Assembly: GCA_029961075.1 (NCBI GenBank)
Contig: JASBVL010000036.1
Location: forward strand, 1 to 36,614
Source of the DNA: Sphaerobacter sp.
GTDB taxonomy: Bacteria > Chloroflexota > Chloroflexia > Thermomicrobiales > Thermomicrobiaceae
Length of the DNA stretch: 36,614 nucleotides
Reading direction: 5' to 3'
Part shown: positions 23,682 through 31,726 of the stretch, in pieces
How the letters are laid out: the number at the start of each line of letters is the position of its first letter
How positions within the stretch are numbered: the first letter of the stretch is position 1
Translations under genes and position numbers: made by a program
Notes under the pieces: model-generated
What the model saw: only the letters and a program-made list of their open reading frames with translations
Told to the model about the DNA's origin: nothing
The model's database searches: none

Positions 23682-23692
23682 GTCGGGCGCCG

Positions 23693-24658
23693 ATGCCATC
23701 GACCCGCCCAACGCAGGCCATGGATGCGGACAGGAGGCCGCCGAGCGTGCCGGGCTCGCCAGTGCCCTACAACTTCCGCCGGCCAGACAAGTTCTCCAAG
23801 GACCACCTGCGGTCAATCCAGGCGATCCAGGAGAGCTTCGGCCGGTATGCCGGCAACTACCTGGCCGCCAAGGTGCGCTCGGCGGTGCATGTGTCCCTGG
23901 TGCAGGTCGAGCAGTCGACGCTGGGCGAGTACCTGGACGAGCTGCCGTTCCCCACGGTGCTGTTTATCAGCCCGCTCGACCCGCTGGTTGGGCAGGCGGT
24001 CATGCAGCTCGACATGCACATCGCCTTCCTGATCATCGATCGCATGCTCGGCGGGCCGGGCGGCGCACCGAGCGTGCAGCGCGGCGCCAGCGTGACCGAG
24101 ATCGAGATGCTGCTGTTCGAGGAGGTGGGGCGGGGGCTGCTGGCCGAGTTCGCCGAGGCGTGGCAACAGGTCACGCCGCTCCGGTCGCCGCACTGCGAGG
24201 TGGCGCTGGGGGCTATGCAGGTCCAGGGGCTCCTCCCGAGCGAGGTGGCGCTGGTCATCCGCCACGAGGTGCGGGTGGAGGGCGTCACTGGGCGGCTGAC
24301 GATCTGCCTGCCGGCCTCGATGCTGGAGCCGGTCCTGCCGCGACTCAACGCCCGCCTGCTCTTCGCCCACCCGCGCGCCGGCGAGAGCGAACAGCTCGAG
24401 CGCGACCTGGCGGCGCAGTTGGAGCGGGTGCCGCTGCAGCTCCGCGTCGAGCTGGGCCGGGTGAGCGTGCGCGTCGCCGAGCTGCTGCAAATCGAGGTGG
24501 GGGATGTGATCCGGCTCGACACCACCGCCGGTAGCCCGCTGCCGGTCCTGGTCGAGGACCGCGTCCGCTTCCTGGGGCAACCCGGGCAGAGGGCCGGGCA
24601 ACTGGCGGTGCGCATCGTCGAGCGGGTGAGCGACGACTCCATCGTGCCGAGTGTCTAG
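23693..24658 (+). CDS. fliM: flagellar motor switch protein FliM, lacking the CheY-binding N-peptide
   Basis: FliM forms the C-ring middle section. The 321-residue protein has the FliM core: YNFRRPDKFSKDHLRSIQAI (residues 26-45), the middle CheC-like domain with MHIAFLIIDRMLGGPGGAPS, and a SpoA domain at the end (LGRVSVRVAELLQIEVGDVI, RFLGQPGQRAGQLAVRI). The N-terminus (MPSTRPTQAMDADRRPPSVP) has no LSQEEIDALL-type motif, the peptide that binds phospho-CheY in other species. An upstream start cannot restore it because fliL ends 11 bp before. It lies between fliL and fliN. Confidence 0.94.
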   Translation: MPSTRPTQAMDADRRPPSVPGSPVPYNFRRPDKFSKDHLRSIQAIQESFGRYAGNYLAAKVRSAVHVSLVQVEQSTLGEYLDELPFPTVLFISPLDPLVGQAVMQLDMHIAFLIIDRMLGGPGGAPSVQRGASVTEIEMLLFEEVGRGLLAEFAEAWQQVTPLRSPHCEVALGAMQVQGLLPSEVALVIRHEVRVEGVTGRLTICLPASMLEPVLPRLNARLLFAHPRAGESEQLERDLAAQLERVPLQLRVELGRVSVRVAELLQIEVGDVIRLDTTAGSPLPVLVEDRVRFLGQPGQRAGQLAVRIVERVSDDSIVPSV

Positions 24659-24673
24659 AGGAGAGGCCCAGGG

Positions 24674-25102
24674 ATGACTGGCACACCGCGCGATCGATCC
24701 GACGCCACGGGGTCCATGACCTGGCAGTCATTCGCCGACGCGGACGCCGCGGGCCCGGCGCCCGCGGGCGCTGCGCCCGCGGGCGAGGCCAACGTCCACC
24801 CAGCGGCCTTCATGACGCTGGGGCAGGAGGACGCCACCGGCGGGCAGCAGAGCATCGCCTTCCTGAGCGACGTCGAGGTCGAGCTGACGGCCGAGCTGGG
24901 GTCGGCGCGCATGCAGATCAAGCACATCCTCGGCCTGCGCCCCGGCTCGATCGTCGAGTTGAACCGGCTGGCGGGCGAGCCGGTCGACATCATGGTCAAC
25001 AAGACCCTGATCGCGCGCGGGGAAGTCGTCGTGGTGGATGAGAAGTTCGCGATCCGGGTGGTTGAGATCGTGCCGCCCGAGCGGCGCCTGGGCGGGGTCT
25101 GA
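24674..25102 (+). CDS. fliN: flagellar motor switch protein FliN
   Basis: FliN forms the base of the C-ring and docks export complexes. The 142-residue product has a low-complexity Ala/Gly/Pro N-terminus (about residues 1-58) and the SpoA domain: AFLSDVEVELTAELGSARMQ, IKHILGLRPGSIVELNRLAG, VDIMVNKTLIARGEVVVVDE and KFAIRVVEIV. It is a short FliN, not the longer FliY form with a CheC domain. I see no CheY-binding motif in its N-terminus either. It lies 15 bp after fliM with a GGAGAGG ribosome site. Confidence 0.95.
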   Translation: MTGTPRDRSDATGSMTWQSFADADAAGPAPAGAAPAGEANVHPAAFMTLGQEDATGGQQSIAFLSDVEVELTAELGSARMQIKHILGLRPGSIVELNRLAGEPVDIMVNKTLIARGEVVVVDEKFAIRVVEIVPPERRLGGV

Positions 25103-25241
25103 GCCGCCGTCGCTTCCGGTCCGCCGGGCAGCTAGGGGCGCGCGGCCGTGGGCCGCTGCGGTGGTCAACCCGGCGGTGGGCCGGTGGCGCGTGCGGCGCG
25201 CGCCGCGCGGCGCTGGGCGGGCGCGAAGAAGGAGCAGCGCG

Positions 25242-25961
25242 ATGTGGCAGTGGCCCCAGTCTCCGGGCGGGATGCGACCGGGCCGGCGTGGCCGAGGCGG
25301 CTCTGCCCGGCTCTGGTTCCTGGCGGCCGGCGTCCTGATCCTGGGCTATCTGGGTCTCCGCGCGCTGGACCTGCTGTCGCCCGGCAGCCAGGGCGGCAGC
25401 GCCCCCGGCTCGCCATCGGACGCCACCGGCTACCTGGCGCAGGGCTACGCGCAGCTCGAGCAGGCGTCGACCCCGCTCTCATCGGGGTCCTTGTGGACCC
25501 TGTGGCTGAGCATGATCATCCCCCTCGCGGTGGTCATCCTCGCCGCCTACGCGCTCCTGCGCGGGCTGCGCTACCTCAACGCGCGCGTGGGTGCGCCGGC
25601 CTCCGCAGGGCGCACGCTCGAGGCGCTGGAGACGCTGAGCCTCGGCCCGCACGGGACCGTCCACCTCATCCGCATCGGGGAGCGGGTGGTCGTCGTCGGC
25701 GCGGGCGGCCAGCAGCTCTCGTTCCTGACCGAGCTGAGCCCGGAGGACGCGGCGGCCGTCCTGCGGGCGCATCAGGCGGCGAGCGGCGACCCGTTCGGGA
25801 CGCGCGGCGGCTTCCTGCAGTCGTTCCAGGATCTCCTGGCCGGCCGGCTCGCGCAGGCACCCAGCGCGGCGCGGCCGGATTCCCCGCCGGTGGACGACGC
25901 GACCCTGCGGGCGGCCGCCGGCCCGGCGGCGGACGCGCCGCACACGCAGCACGCGCGGTGA
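25242..25961 (+). CDS. fliO: flagellar biosynthesis protein FliO
   Basis: FliO helps assemble the FliP ring. The 239-residue protein has a first hydrophobic segment (about residues 24-42, LWFLAAGVLILGYLGLRAL), a short external region, the main membrane helix (about 86-106, LWLSMIIPLAVVILAAYALL) and the FliO cytoplasmic domain (LEALETLSLGPHGTVHLIRI, GERVVVVGAGGQQLSFLTEL), then a disordered tail. ATG 25242 has AAGGAG upstream. Having two hydrophobic segments is unusual among short FliO proteins but known in Gram-positive ones. It lies 139 bp after fliN and ends the plus-strand unit. Confidence 0.87.
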   Translation: MWQWPQSPGGMRPGRRGRGGSARLWFLAAGVLILGYLGLRALDLLSPGSQGGSAPGSPSDATGYLAQGYAQLEQASTPLSSGSLWTLWLSMIIPLAVVILAAYALLRGLRYLNARVGAPASAGRTLEALETLSLGPHGTVHLIRIGERVVVVGAGGQQLSFLTELSPEDAAAVLRAHQAASGDPFGTRGGFLQSFQDLLAGRLAQAPSAARPDSPPVDDATLRAAAGPAADAPHTQHAR

Positions 25962-26126
25962 TGGCGGGCGCAGCCGCGCCCGCCCGCGGGGGCCCGGCAG
26001 CGCGACATTCGCCGGACGGGCCGCGTCCATCGCCGACCCGTCGGTTGGCCGGGCGGCCGGTGTCGTTGCGGTGCCACCGTGCCGGGCCCGGCCCGCCGCG
26101 GCCAGCGGCAGGATGCGCCGCAGTGC
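25962..26126. other. convergent intergenic region, fliO / sortase 2
   Basis: No gene found. A 12-bp palindrome GCCGGGCCCGGC (26081-26092) and other GC-rich dyads could serve bidirectional termination, but none is long enough to be sure. Confidence 0.35.
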
Positions 26127-26843
26127 CTACCCCGCGATGCGCTCCGCGCGCACCACCAGGCGATCCTCGTAGCGGCCGATGGTGCGGTCGAACAGCCCGG
26201 TGCAGGTGATGAGGGTGATGGTCTCCGTGGGGGTGGGGCCGATGATCTGCCGCACCGGCGCGGTGGCCTCGCGGTAGACCGCCGTGCTGACGACCTGGTA
26301 GTGGTAGGTCGTGCCGTCGGCCAGCAGGACGTCGATGCGCGTGCCGCGTGTGACCTCGCGCAGGCGCCAGAAGACGGCCGGCCCGACCCCGGGGAAGTCG
26401 AGATGCCCCGAGAAGACGGCGTTTCCGAGCCGCCCGGGGAAGGCGGTGAAGTCGTACCAGACCACCTCAGCGGGCCCATCCGGGGCCTCCATGACCCGGT
26501 GCTGATCCAGCCCCTTGACGACAACGGGCGCGTCGACGCCGATCTCGGGGATGACGAGGCGCTCGATCGCGCGCGCGGGGGCCGCCGCCGGTCCGTCGCC
26601 GTCGCCGGCCGGGGGCGGCGGGTCGAGTGCGGCCTGGTCTCCTGCCGGCGCCGGGGTGGGCGTCGTCGACCCGACCGAGTAGATGCTCACGCGGGTGGCG
26701 GCCGGTTCGGCCGCGGGCTCCGGTTCGGACCGGTCGGGGCCGGCGAGGCTCGCCACCGCCCGGAAGGTGCCGAAGGCCAGCAGGGCCGCCACCAGCGCCA
26801 CCCCGAGCAGGATGCCGGCCGCGGCCTCTCGTGGTCGAGACAC
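26127..26843 (-). CDS. membrane-anchored sortase (class F-like)
   Basis: A second sortase. From GTG 26843 the 238-residue protein has a basic N-terminus and one membrane helix (about residues 8-30, AAGILLGVALVAALLAFGTF), an Ala/Pro linker and the sortase core: RLVIPEIGVDAPVV, SGHLDF with His147, LITC with Cys214, and Arg228 in EDRLVVRA. Its catalytic triad is therefore intact. The start is uncertain: no ATG fits well, and the upstream open frame to 27170 includes the promoter region. It is not in the flagellar transcripts; it has its own sigma70-like promoter (26919-26947). It could act on the same LPQTG protein as the lipoprotein sortase or on substrates elsewhere. Confidence 0.88.
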   Translation of the reverse strand: MSRPREAAAGILLGVALVAALLAFGTFRAVASLAGPDRSEPEPAAEPAATRVSIYSVGSTTPTPAPAGDQAALDPPPPAGDGDGPAAAPARAIERLVIPEIGVDAPVVVKGLDQHRVMEAPDGPAEVVWYDFTAFPGRLGNAVFSGHLDFPGVGPAVFWRLREVTRGTRIDVLLADGTTYHYQVVSTAVYREATAPVRQIIGPTPTETITLITCTGLFDRTIGRYEDRLVVRAERIAG

Positions 26844-26900
26844 GCCTGCGGGCGCCGCGAGATGGGCAGGACACCGCGTCGTGCCCCGCCCCTGTCGTTG

Positions 26901-26918
26901 CGCATCGCGCGTGATGCG
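26901..26918 (-). other. stem-loop in sortase 2 leader
   Basis: A perfect 6-bp inverted repeat CGCATC/GATGCG with a 6-nt loop lies at the predicted transcript start of the second sortase. Its role is unknown. Confidence 0.3.
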
Positions 26919-26962
26919 ATTGTATGACGGCCCTGCCTGAATGTGTAGGACGCGCAATCGCA
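26915..26962. repeat. 8-bp inverted repeat flanking sortase 2 promoter
   Basis: TGCGATTG (26915-26922) and its exact reverse complement CAATCGCA (26955-26962) are centred 40 bp apart and bracket the -10 and -35 elements. They are candidate operator half-sites for a regulator binding both sides of the promoter. Confidence 0.4.
26919..26947 (-). promoter_or_regulatory. sigma70-like promoter of sortase 2
   Basis: Minus strand TACACA (26947-26942), 17 bp, then TACAAT (26924-26919, five of six consensus). The site is in a distinctly A/T-richer patch than the surroundings. Confidence 0.6.
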
Positions 26963-27301
26963 ATGGTGTCAGACCGCGCAAATAATCGTTGCGGCTGTTG
27001 GTCATTGGCGCGAATGCCTGCGGCCGGCTTGCCCATCGGGGGAATCGGTGGTCGACGGGGCGTCGTGTCCGGCTGCCTGGGGCACGACGCCCGGGTAGCG
27101 TGCGGCAGCTTGGGCTGCCCGACGGGGCTGGGTGCCGAGGGGCGAGCGCGGCGCCTTGCCCTGGGTGCAATCACGACGATGGTGCGGATCGTGCGCCGAG
27201 CGTGGTCGGGAGGATCTGACCATGGGTGATCCGCGGTCGTGGGCGCGTCCTCCATCGCGCAGCGGGCGCGGCAGCACCGACGCCAGGCAAAGGGAGCTGG
27301 C
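26948..27301. other. divergent intergenic region, no gene found
   Basis: About 350 bp between the sortase 2 promoter and the next plus-strand gene. The left 60 bp are A/T-rich (AAATAATCG around 26980-26988 could be a plus-strand -10 without a good -35). The rest shows no recognisable element, and overlapping open frames lack ribosome sites. Confidence 0.4.
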
Positions 27302-28198
27302 ATGGATCCAAATCGACAGATATCGAGGATGCAGAGCTGGTCTCCCATCTCGTCCGGGCCGCCCGAGAGGAAGGATCACGGCGTGGGAGGTGAGGGCCAG
27401 GCGCCGGGGTCACTGATCACCACGGTTCGCTGGTACCCGGCTGAGCCGGCGGTGGATCCCGGCTCCGACGCCCGGCGGGACCGGACCAGCGGCGGCGGGC
27501 TGCACCCGGCGGTGTGGCGTTGGAAGGCCGGAGCGCTCGGCGATCAGGCGGTCACGGCGCTGGGACGGGTCGGGATGCGGACCTGGGCCGCCACGCGGGT
27601 GGCCAGCGCGCGCATGGTTGCGTGGAGCCAGCGCATGGGCGTCAGCCTGCCGGAGCGCTGGCGGGCCATGGCGCGGGAGCCACTCGACGACGCGGCGGGC
27701 ACCGCGCGCCCCGCGGCGCCGAGGCCGCAGCGACGCGCCCGTCGCCCCCAGCCGGCAGGCGTGGCCCCGCGCAACGCCGCGGTTGACGCCTCCGCGGTGG
27801 GTCAGGTCAACGAGGCGCAGCGCCAGCGCGACGAACGCCACCTCCAGCGCACGCGCGCGGCGGCCGCCCTGCGCCGGCTGATGGCGCAGCGGCTCGGCCT
27901 CCACGTGGAACCCGACGGGGCCCAGGTCGAGATCGAGGGGGTGTCGTTCGCGGCCGTCCGGGACGCCGAGTCTGGCGGGTACATGCTGGTCGTGGTCGGA
28001 ACCTGTCCCGGCTGCGGCCTGCCGGTGCGCAGCGATGACATTGGCGACCTCGAGGACGTGGGCTGGGCACTCGAGCAGATGGAGGCCGGGCGGACCTGGT
28101 GTGAGGAGTGCCGCGGCGCCGCGTCCCCGCCCGTCGACGGCCCGCAAGCCCCGTCCCCGGGCCCGCTGGGGGGAGGCACGGGGCCGCGTGGGGAGTGA
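27302..28198 (+). CDS. hypothetical protein with C-terminal Cys4 zinc-ribbon
   Basis: I do not recognise this 298-residue protein. The N-terminal half is low-complexity and basic (Arg/Ala/Pro-rich, about residues 1-160). A helical charged stretch follows (NEAQRQRDERHLQRTRAAAA, about 168-187), then a compact domain with a short beta pattern (VEIEGVSFAAV, YMLVVVG) ending in two Cys pairs, CPGC and CEEC, about 35 residues apart, which look like a zinc-binding knuckle. ATG 27302 with GGGAG upstream is chosen over the earlier in-frame start. No signal peptide is seen. It is convergent with the YhaN-like gene, 39 bp apart. A role in nucleic-acid binding is possible but unproven. Confidence 0.65.
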   Translation: MDPNRQISRMQSWSPISSGPPERKDHGVGGEGQAPGSLITTVRWYPAEPAVDPGSDARRDRTSGGGLHPAVWRWKAGALGDQAVTALGRVGMRTWAATRVASARMVAWSQRMGVSLPERWRAMAREPLDDAAGTARPAAPRPQRRARRPQPAGVAPRNAAVDASAVGQVNEAQRQRDERHLQRTRAAAALRRLMAQRLGLHVEPDGAQVEIEGVSFAAVRDAESGGYMLVVVGTCPGCGLPVRSDDIGDLEDVGWALEQMEAGRTWCEECRGAASPPVDGPQAPSPGPLGGGTGPRGE

Positions 28199-28237
28199 AC
28201 CCCCCGGGTGGGGAGACCGGCTGGGGCCGCCGCGCCA

Positions 28238-31200
28238 CTACGCGGCGGCGTCCTGGAAGTGGGCCAGGAGTTCCTCCACGTCGTCCAGGCTGAGCCGGCC
28301 GGCGCTCAGGCCCTCCTGGGCGGCGTTGAGTGCGTGGAGCCGGATCTCCGCGAAGGAGAGCGGGTCGCGCTCGTCGAGGTAGCCGTGCTCGGCCAGGTAG
28401 CCCTCCAGATCCTGGAGCTTGGCCTGGTGGAAGCGGGGGATCTTGCCCTGCCGGAGCGCCGCGATCAGGCGCCGCGCATCCCCACCGAGGTCCCGGGCGA
28501 GATTGGCGAGCCGATCGATGAACGTGGGGCTGACGGCGCCGGAGTCGAGCAGGACGCCGCGATCGACCGGCTTCCCTCGGCCGATGCGGTAGGCGTCGAG
28601 CGCGGCCTGGAGGACCCGGGCGCGCGCCGCGGCCCGGGAGTAGACCGCGGGGTCGGCGATGAAGTGGGCGAGGAGGCCGCGCTGCGCCAGGTTCTGCGCC
28701 TGGCCCCAGGTGGTGATCCCGCGGCTGAGGAGGCCGTGGAGCGCGGCGAGGTCGGTCACCAGATGCCAGAGGTGGACGCCGCCGATGGAGTCGACCCACC
28801 GATCGACCCCGGGGACCGCGAGGACGTCGCGATACTGGGCGCGCGTCATGCCCCCGGGCGGCGGGACGCTCGGATGCACCGGGCGGTGCGCCCGGCGGGG
28901 CAGGCGCTGGTAGTCGGCCAACTGGCGAATCGCAGCCAGGTCATGTACGGCGTGGGACACGTCGCCGCACCGCTCGAGCACCGCCTGCCACTTGGCGACC
29001 TCATCGTGCTGGGCGGTGAAGTAGAAGACCTGGCGCCCGGCCCGGCAGATCTCGACGGTGGCGTCGATGATGGCGCTGGCGCGCAGCTCGTCGCTGTTGC
29101 CCAGCGTCTCGTCGAGCAGGAGCGGCAGGCGCACTCCCTGCTCCACCTCCTCGACGAAGGCGAGGCGCACGGCCATCAGGAGCTGGAGCCGGGTGGCGCT
29201 CGACAGTTGGTCCAGGCTGCGCACCTCGTCCGTGGCGGTGTCGGTGGCCCGGAACTGCGGCGGGGTGCCGTCGTCGAACTCGAGCTGGTAGCGCCCCTGG
29301 GTGATGCGGGCGAAGAGGTCGCGCGCCCGGTGGAAGACCCGCGGCCGGCTGCCGTCGCGCGTCTGGTTCTGCACGAAGTCGCCCAGGACCCAGCCGGCCA
29401 CGGCGGCGTAGTCCTGCTCGCGCGCGGCGCGCAGCGCGTCGAGCGCGTCGGCCTCCTCGGCGAGCGCGCGCTCCAGGTCCTGCTTCCGCTTCGCCTCGCG
29501 GATGCGCCCCTCGATGTCGCCGATCTCCGCGGCGATGCTGCTCTGCTCGCCGGCCAGCGCCTGCTGCGCGCGGTATTCCTGCTCGATCTGCGCCGGGTCG
29601 CGGTCCAGGAGCTCAGGGTGACCGGCCAGAGCATCGGCGGCTGCCCGCGCCGCACCCTCGGCCTCGCTGACGGCCGTCTGCGCGGCGCGGTAGTCCTCCA
29701 GGCGCGCGAGCCACTCCTCCAGCCGGCGCGAGTCGTCCGGGGTGAGGCCGAGCGGCTCGAGCAGCGCGGCGCGCTCGGCCTCGCGCTGCGCGATCTCCCG
29801 GACCGCGTCGTCCAGCGTCTGCTGGGCGCGCTCGGCGCGGCTGGTGGCCTGGCGGAGCCGGTCCACCCGGGTGGCGAGGTCCTCGACGTGGCCGGCCGCG
29901 GTCGCGGCGTCGCCCGTGGCGGGGTAGCCGTAGCCTGCCAGTTCGGCGTTCAGCTCGGCGAGCGCCTGCCGGTAGGCGGCGGTGGCGGCCTGGTGCGCCC
30001 GCGCGCTTGCGGCGACCTCGTCCCCGGCGCGTTGCCAGGCGGCCACATTACTGGCGAGCAAGGCCAGACGGGTGACATCGCCGTCGACCGTCAGGCCGTA
30101 GCGCTGCCGGATCGCGGCCCGCTGAGCCGCGATCCGGTCCCGCTGCGCGGCCAGCGCGGCCCGGCGGTCGTCCAGGGTGGCCCAGCGCTCGGCCTTCTGC
30201 CGGGCGAGCTCCGCGGCCTGGAGCCGGGCGATCAGGGCGCCCAGGAGCTTCTCCACCTCCTCGACATCCCACGTCGCCGGCCGCCCGAGGTCCAGACGCT
30301 CGAAATCCCGTTGGATGGCCTCCGCCATCCACGGGCCGGCCGGCGCGGGGCGGCGCTGCAGCAGGATCGCGGCGCCGAGCGCGACGCCCGCCAGCGCGAG
30401 CGTCCACAGCGCGGGGTGGACCAGCACCCCGAGGAGCGCGCCCGCGACGACCACCAGGCCGGCCGCCAGGAGCCCGGCACGGGTCGGCCGGGCATCCCCG
30501 GGCGCGTCCGCGCGGACGGGCGCCCTGAGCCACCGGATGAGGAGGCCGACGCCTTGCCTGAGGCGGTCCACATCGCCGACAGGCTCGGCATCGCCGAGCC
30601 ATGCCCGGAGCTCGGCCTCGGCCCGCTCCTGCTCGAGCACCCGCATCAGCGCGTCGGTCGCCTCAACGTAGGCATGGAGCCCGTCCCGGTCGAGCGCCGC
30701 GATCTGGTCGTCGGACAGGTCCGGCGCGATCCGCCGCCGCGCCTCCCGCTGCCGCGTGAGGGCGACCTGGTGCGCGGTGGCGGCCTGGTCGATGTCGCGC
30801 GCCCGCCGCTCCAACTCGTCGCACCGGTGTCGCAGCCGCTCGATCAGGCCCGGCGGCAGCTCTGCGCGATCCAGGCCGGTGGCCGCGGCGTCGGCCTGCG
30901 CCTGCGCCAGGTCGCGCGCGGCCTCGTCGCGACGGCGAACCGCATCGGCCAGCGCCGCGTCGCTGCGCGCCAGCCGCGTGGCCTCGTCGCCGTGGAGGCG
31001 CGCCATGGCGTCGGGGAACTGCGCCAATTGCTCGCGCGCTCGCGCCAGGCGCTGGCGCGCCGCGGCGTGCGTCAAGGCACGCTCCAGCAGGCTCGCCCGC
31101 GCGGCGGCTGCCCCCGCGCGCTCGTGCCGCGCTCGCAGCTCTTCGAGCCGCGCCTGCTCGGCCTGGAGCGCCTCGTAGGTCGCCGCTGCCTGGCGCACGG

Positions 31201-31726
31201 CGCTCCGGGCCCGCTCCACCGCCTTGATGAGGGTGTCCGGCCGGCGGGGGCGCTCGCGGTAGTCCAGCGCCCGCATGGCTGCGGGCACGTCGTAACCCCC
31301 GGCCGATTCGCGCAGGATCACCTCGGCCAGCGGCCCGCCCACGTTCTCCTGCTGCAGGAGATCGTGCAGCGACAGCAGGTAGCGCTCGCGGTGCTCGGCG
31401 GGCACGCCGGGGTGGAACGCGCCGGCCGCGCCGCCGTCACGCCGGCACTGCCGGTGGCCGGCGTCGTGGTCGATGCGCCACTCGGCATCGCCTACCTGGA
31501 GCATGCCGGCGAAGGCCGCGCGCGGCCAGGCGGTGGCGACCGCCTCCGGCCAGAGGAGGCCCTGAATCACCTGGGCGGTCGTGGTCTTGCCGGAGGCATT
31601 CGGGCCATAGACGATGTTCAGCCCGGGGCTGAGGTCGGTGAGCCGGAAACCGCTCGTGATGCCCGGGGTGCGGCGCACCTCGACCTCGCGCAGCCGGAGC
31701 GTGCTCGTGCCCGCGCGCCCGCTCAC
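28238..31726 (-). CDS. YhaN-like SMC/SbcC-type ATPase with extra C-terminal domain
   Basis: A 1162-residue ABC-type ATPase that probably works with the downstream-overlapping nuclease in DNA end processing. Walker A GPNASGKT is at residues 41-48; long coiled coils fill about 180-800; an ABC signature-like LSSATRLQLLMAVRLA precedes Walker B PLLLDETLGN (about 864-875), with the switch His in YFTAQHDEV (about 900). Two hydrophobic segments (about 418-457, LLAAGLVVVAGALLGVL and LALAGVALGAAILL) interrupt the coil, as in YhaN proteins, suggesting membrane association. Beyond the ATPase head, residues about 959-1162 form a helical extension I cannot assign. Its start overlaps the nuclease stop by 4 bp (ATGA). 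Confidence 0.85.
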   Translation of the reverse strand: MSGRAGTSTLRLREVEVRRTPGITSGFRLTDLSPGLNIVYGPNASGKTTTAQVIQGLLWPEAVATAWPRAAFAGMLQVGDAEWRIDHDAGHRQCRRDGGAAGAFHPGVPAEHRERYLLSLHDLLQQENVGGPLAEVILRESAGGYDVPAAMRALDYRERPRRPDTLIKAVERARSAVRQAAATYEALQAEQARLEELRARHERAGAAAARASLLERALTHAAARQRLARAREQLAQFPDAMARLHGDEATRLARSDAALADAVRRRDEAARDLAQAQADAAATGLDRAELPPGLIERLRHRCDELERRARDIDQAATAHQVALTRQREARRRIAPDLSDDQIAALDRDGLHAYVEATDALMRVLEQERAEAELRAWLGDAEPVGDVDRLRQGVGLLIRWLRAPVRADAPGDARPTRAGLLAAGLVVVAGALLGVLVHPALWTLALAGVALGAAILLQRRPAPAGPWMAEAIQRDFERLDLGRPATWDVEEVEKLLGALIARLQAAELARQKAERWATLDDRRAALAAQRDRIAAQRAAIRQRYGLTVDGDVTRLALLASNVAAWQRAGDEVAASARAHQAATAAYRQALAELNAELAGYGYPATGDAATAAGHVEDLATRVDRLRQATSRAERAQQTLDDAVREIAQREAERAALLEPLGLTPDDSRRLEEWLARLEDYRAAQTAVSEAEGAARAAADALAGHPELLDRDPAQIEQEYRAQQALAGEQSSIAAEIGDIEGRIREAKRKQDLERALAEEADALDALRAAREQDYAAVAGWVLGDFVQNQTRDGSRPRVFHRARDLFARITQGRYQLEFDDGTPPQFRATDTATDEVRSLDQLSSATRLQLLMAVRLAFVEEVEQGVRLPLLLDETLGNSDELRASAIIDATVEICRAGRQVFYFTAQHDEVAKWQAVLERCGDVSHAVHDLAAIRQLADYQRLPRRAHRPVHPSVPPPGGMTRAQYRDVLAVPGVDRWVDSIGGVHLWHLVTDLAALHGLLSRGITTWGQAQNLAQRGLLAHFIADPAVYSRAAARARVLQAALDAYRIGRGKPVDRGVLLDSGAVSPTFIDRLANLARDLGGDARRLIAALRQGKIPRFHQAKLQDLEGYLAEHGYLDERDPLSFAEIRLHALNAAQEGLSAGRLSLDDVEELLAHFQDAAA

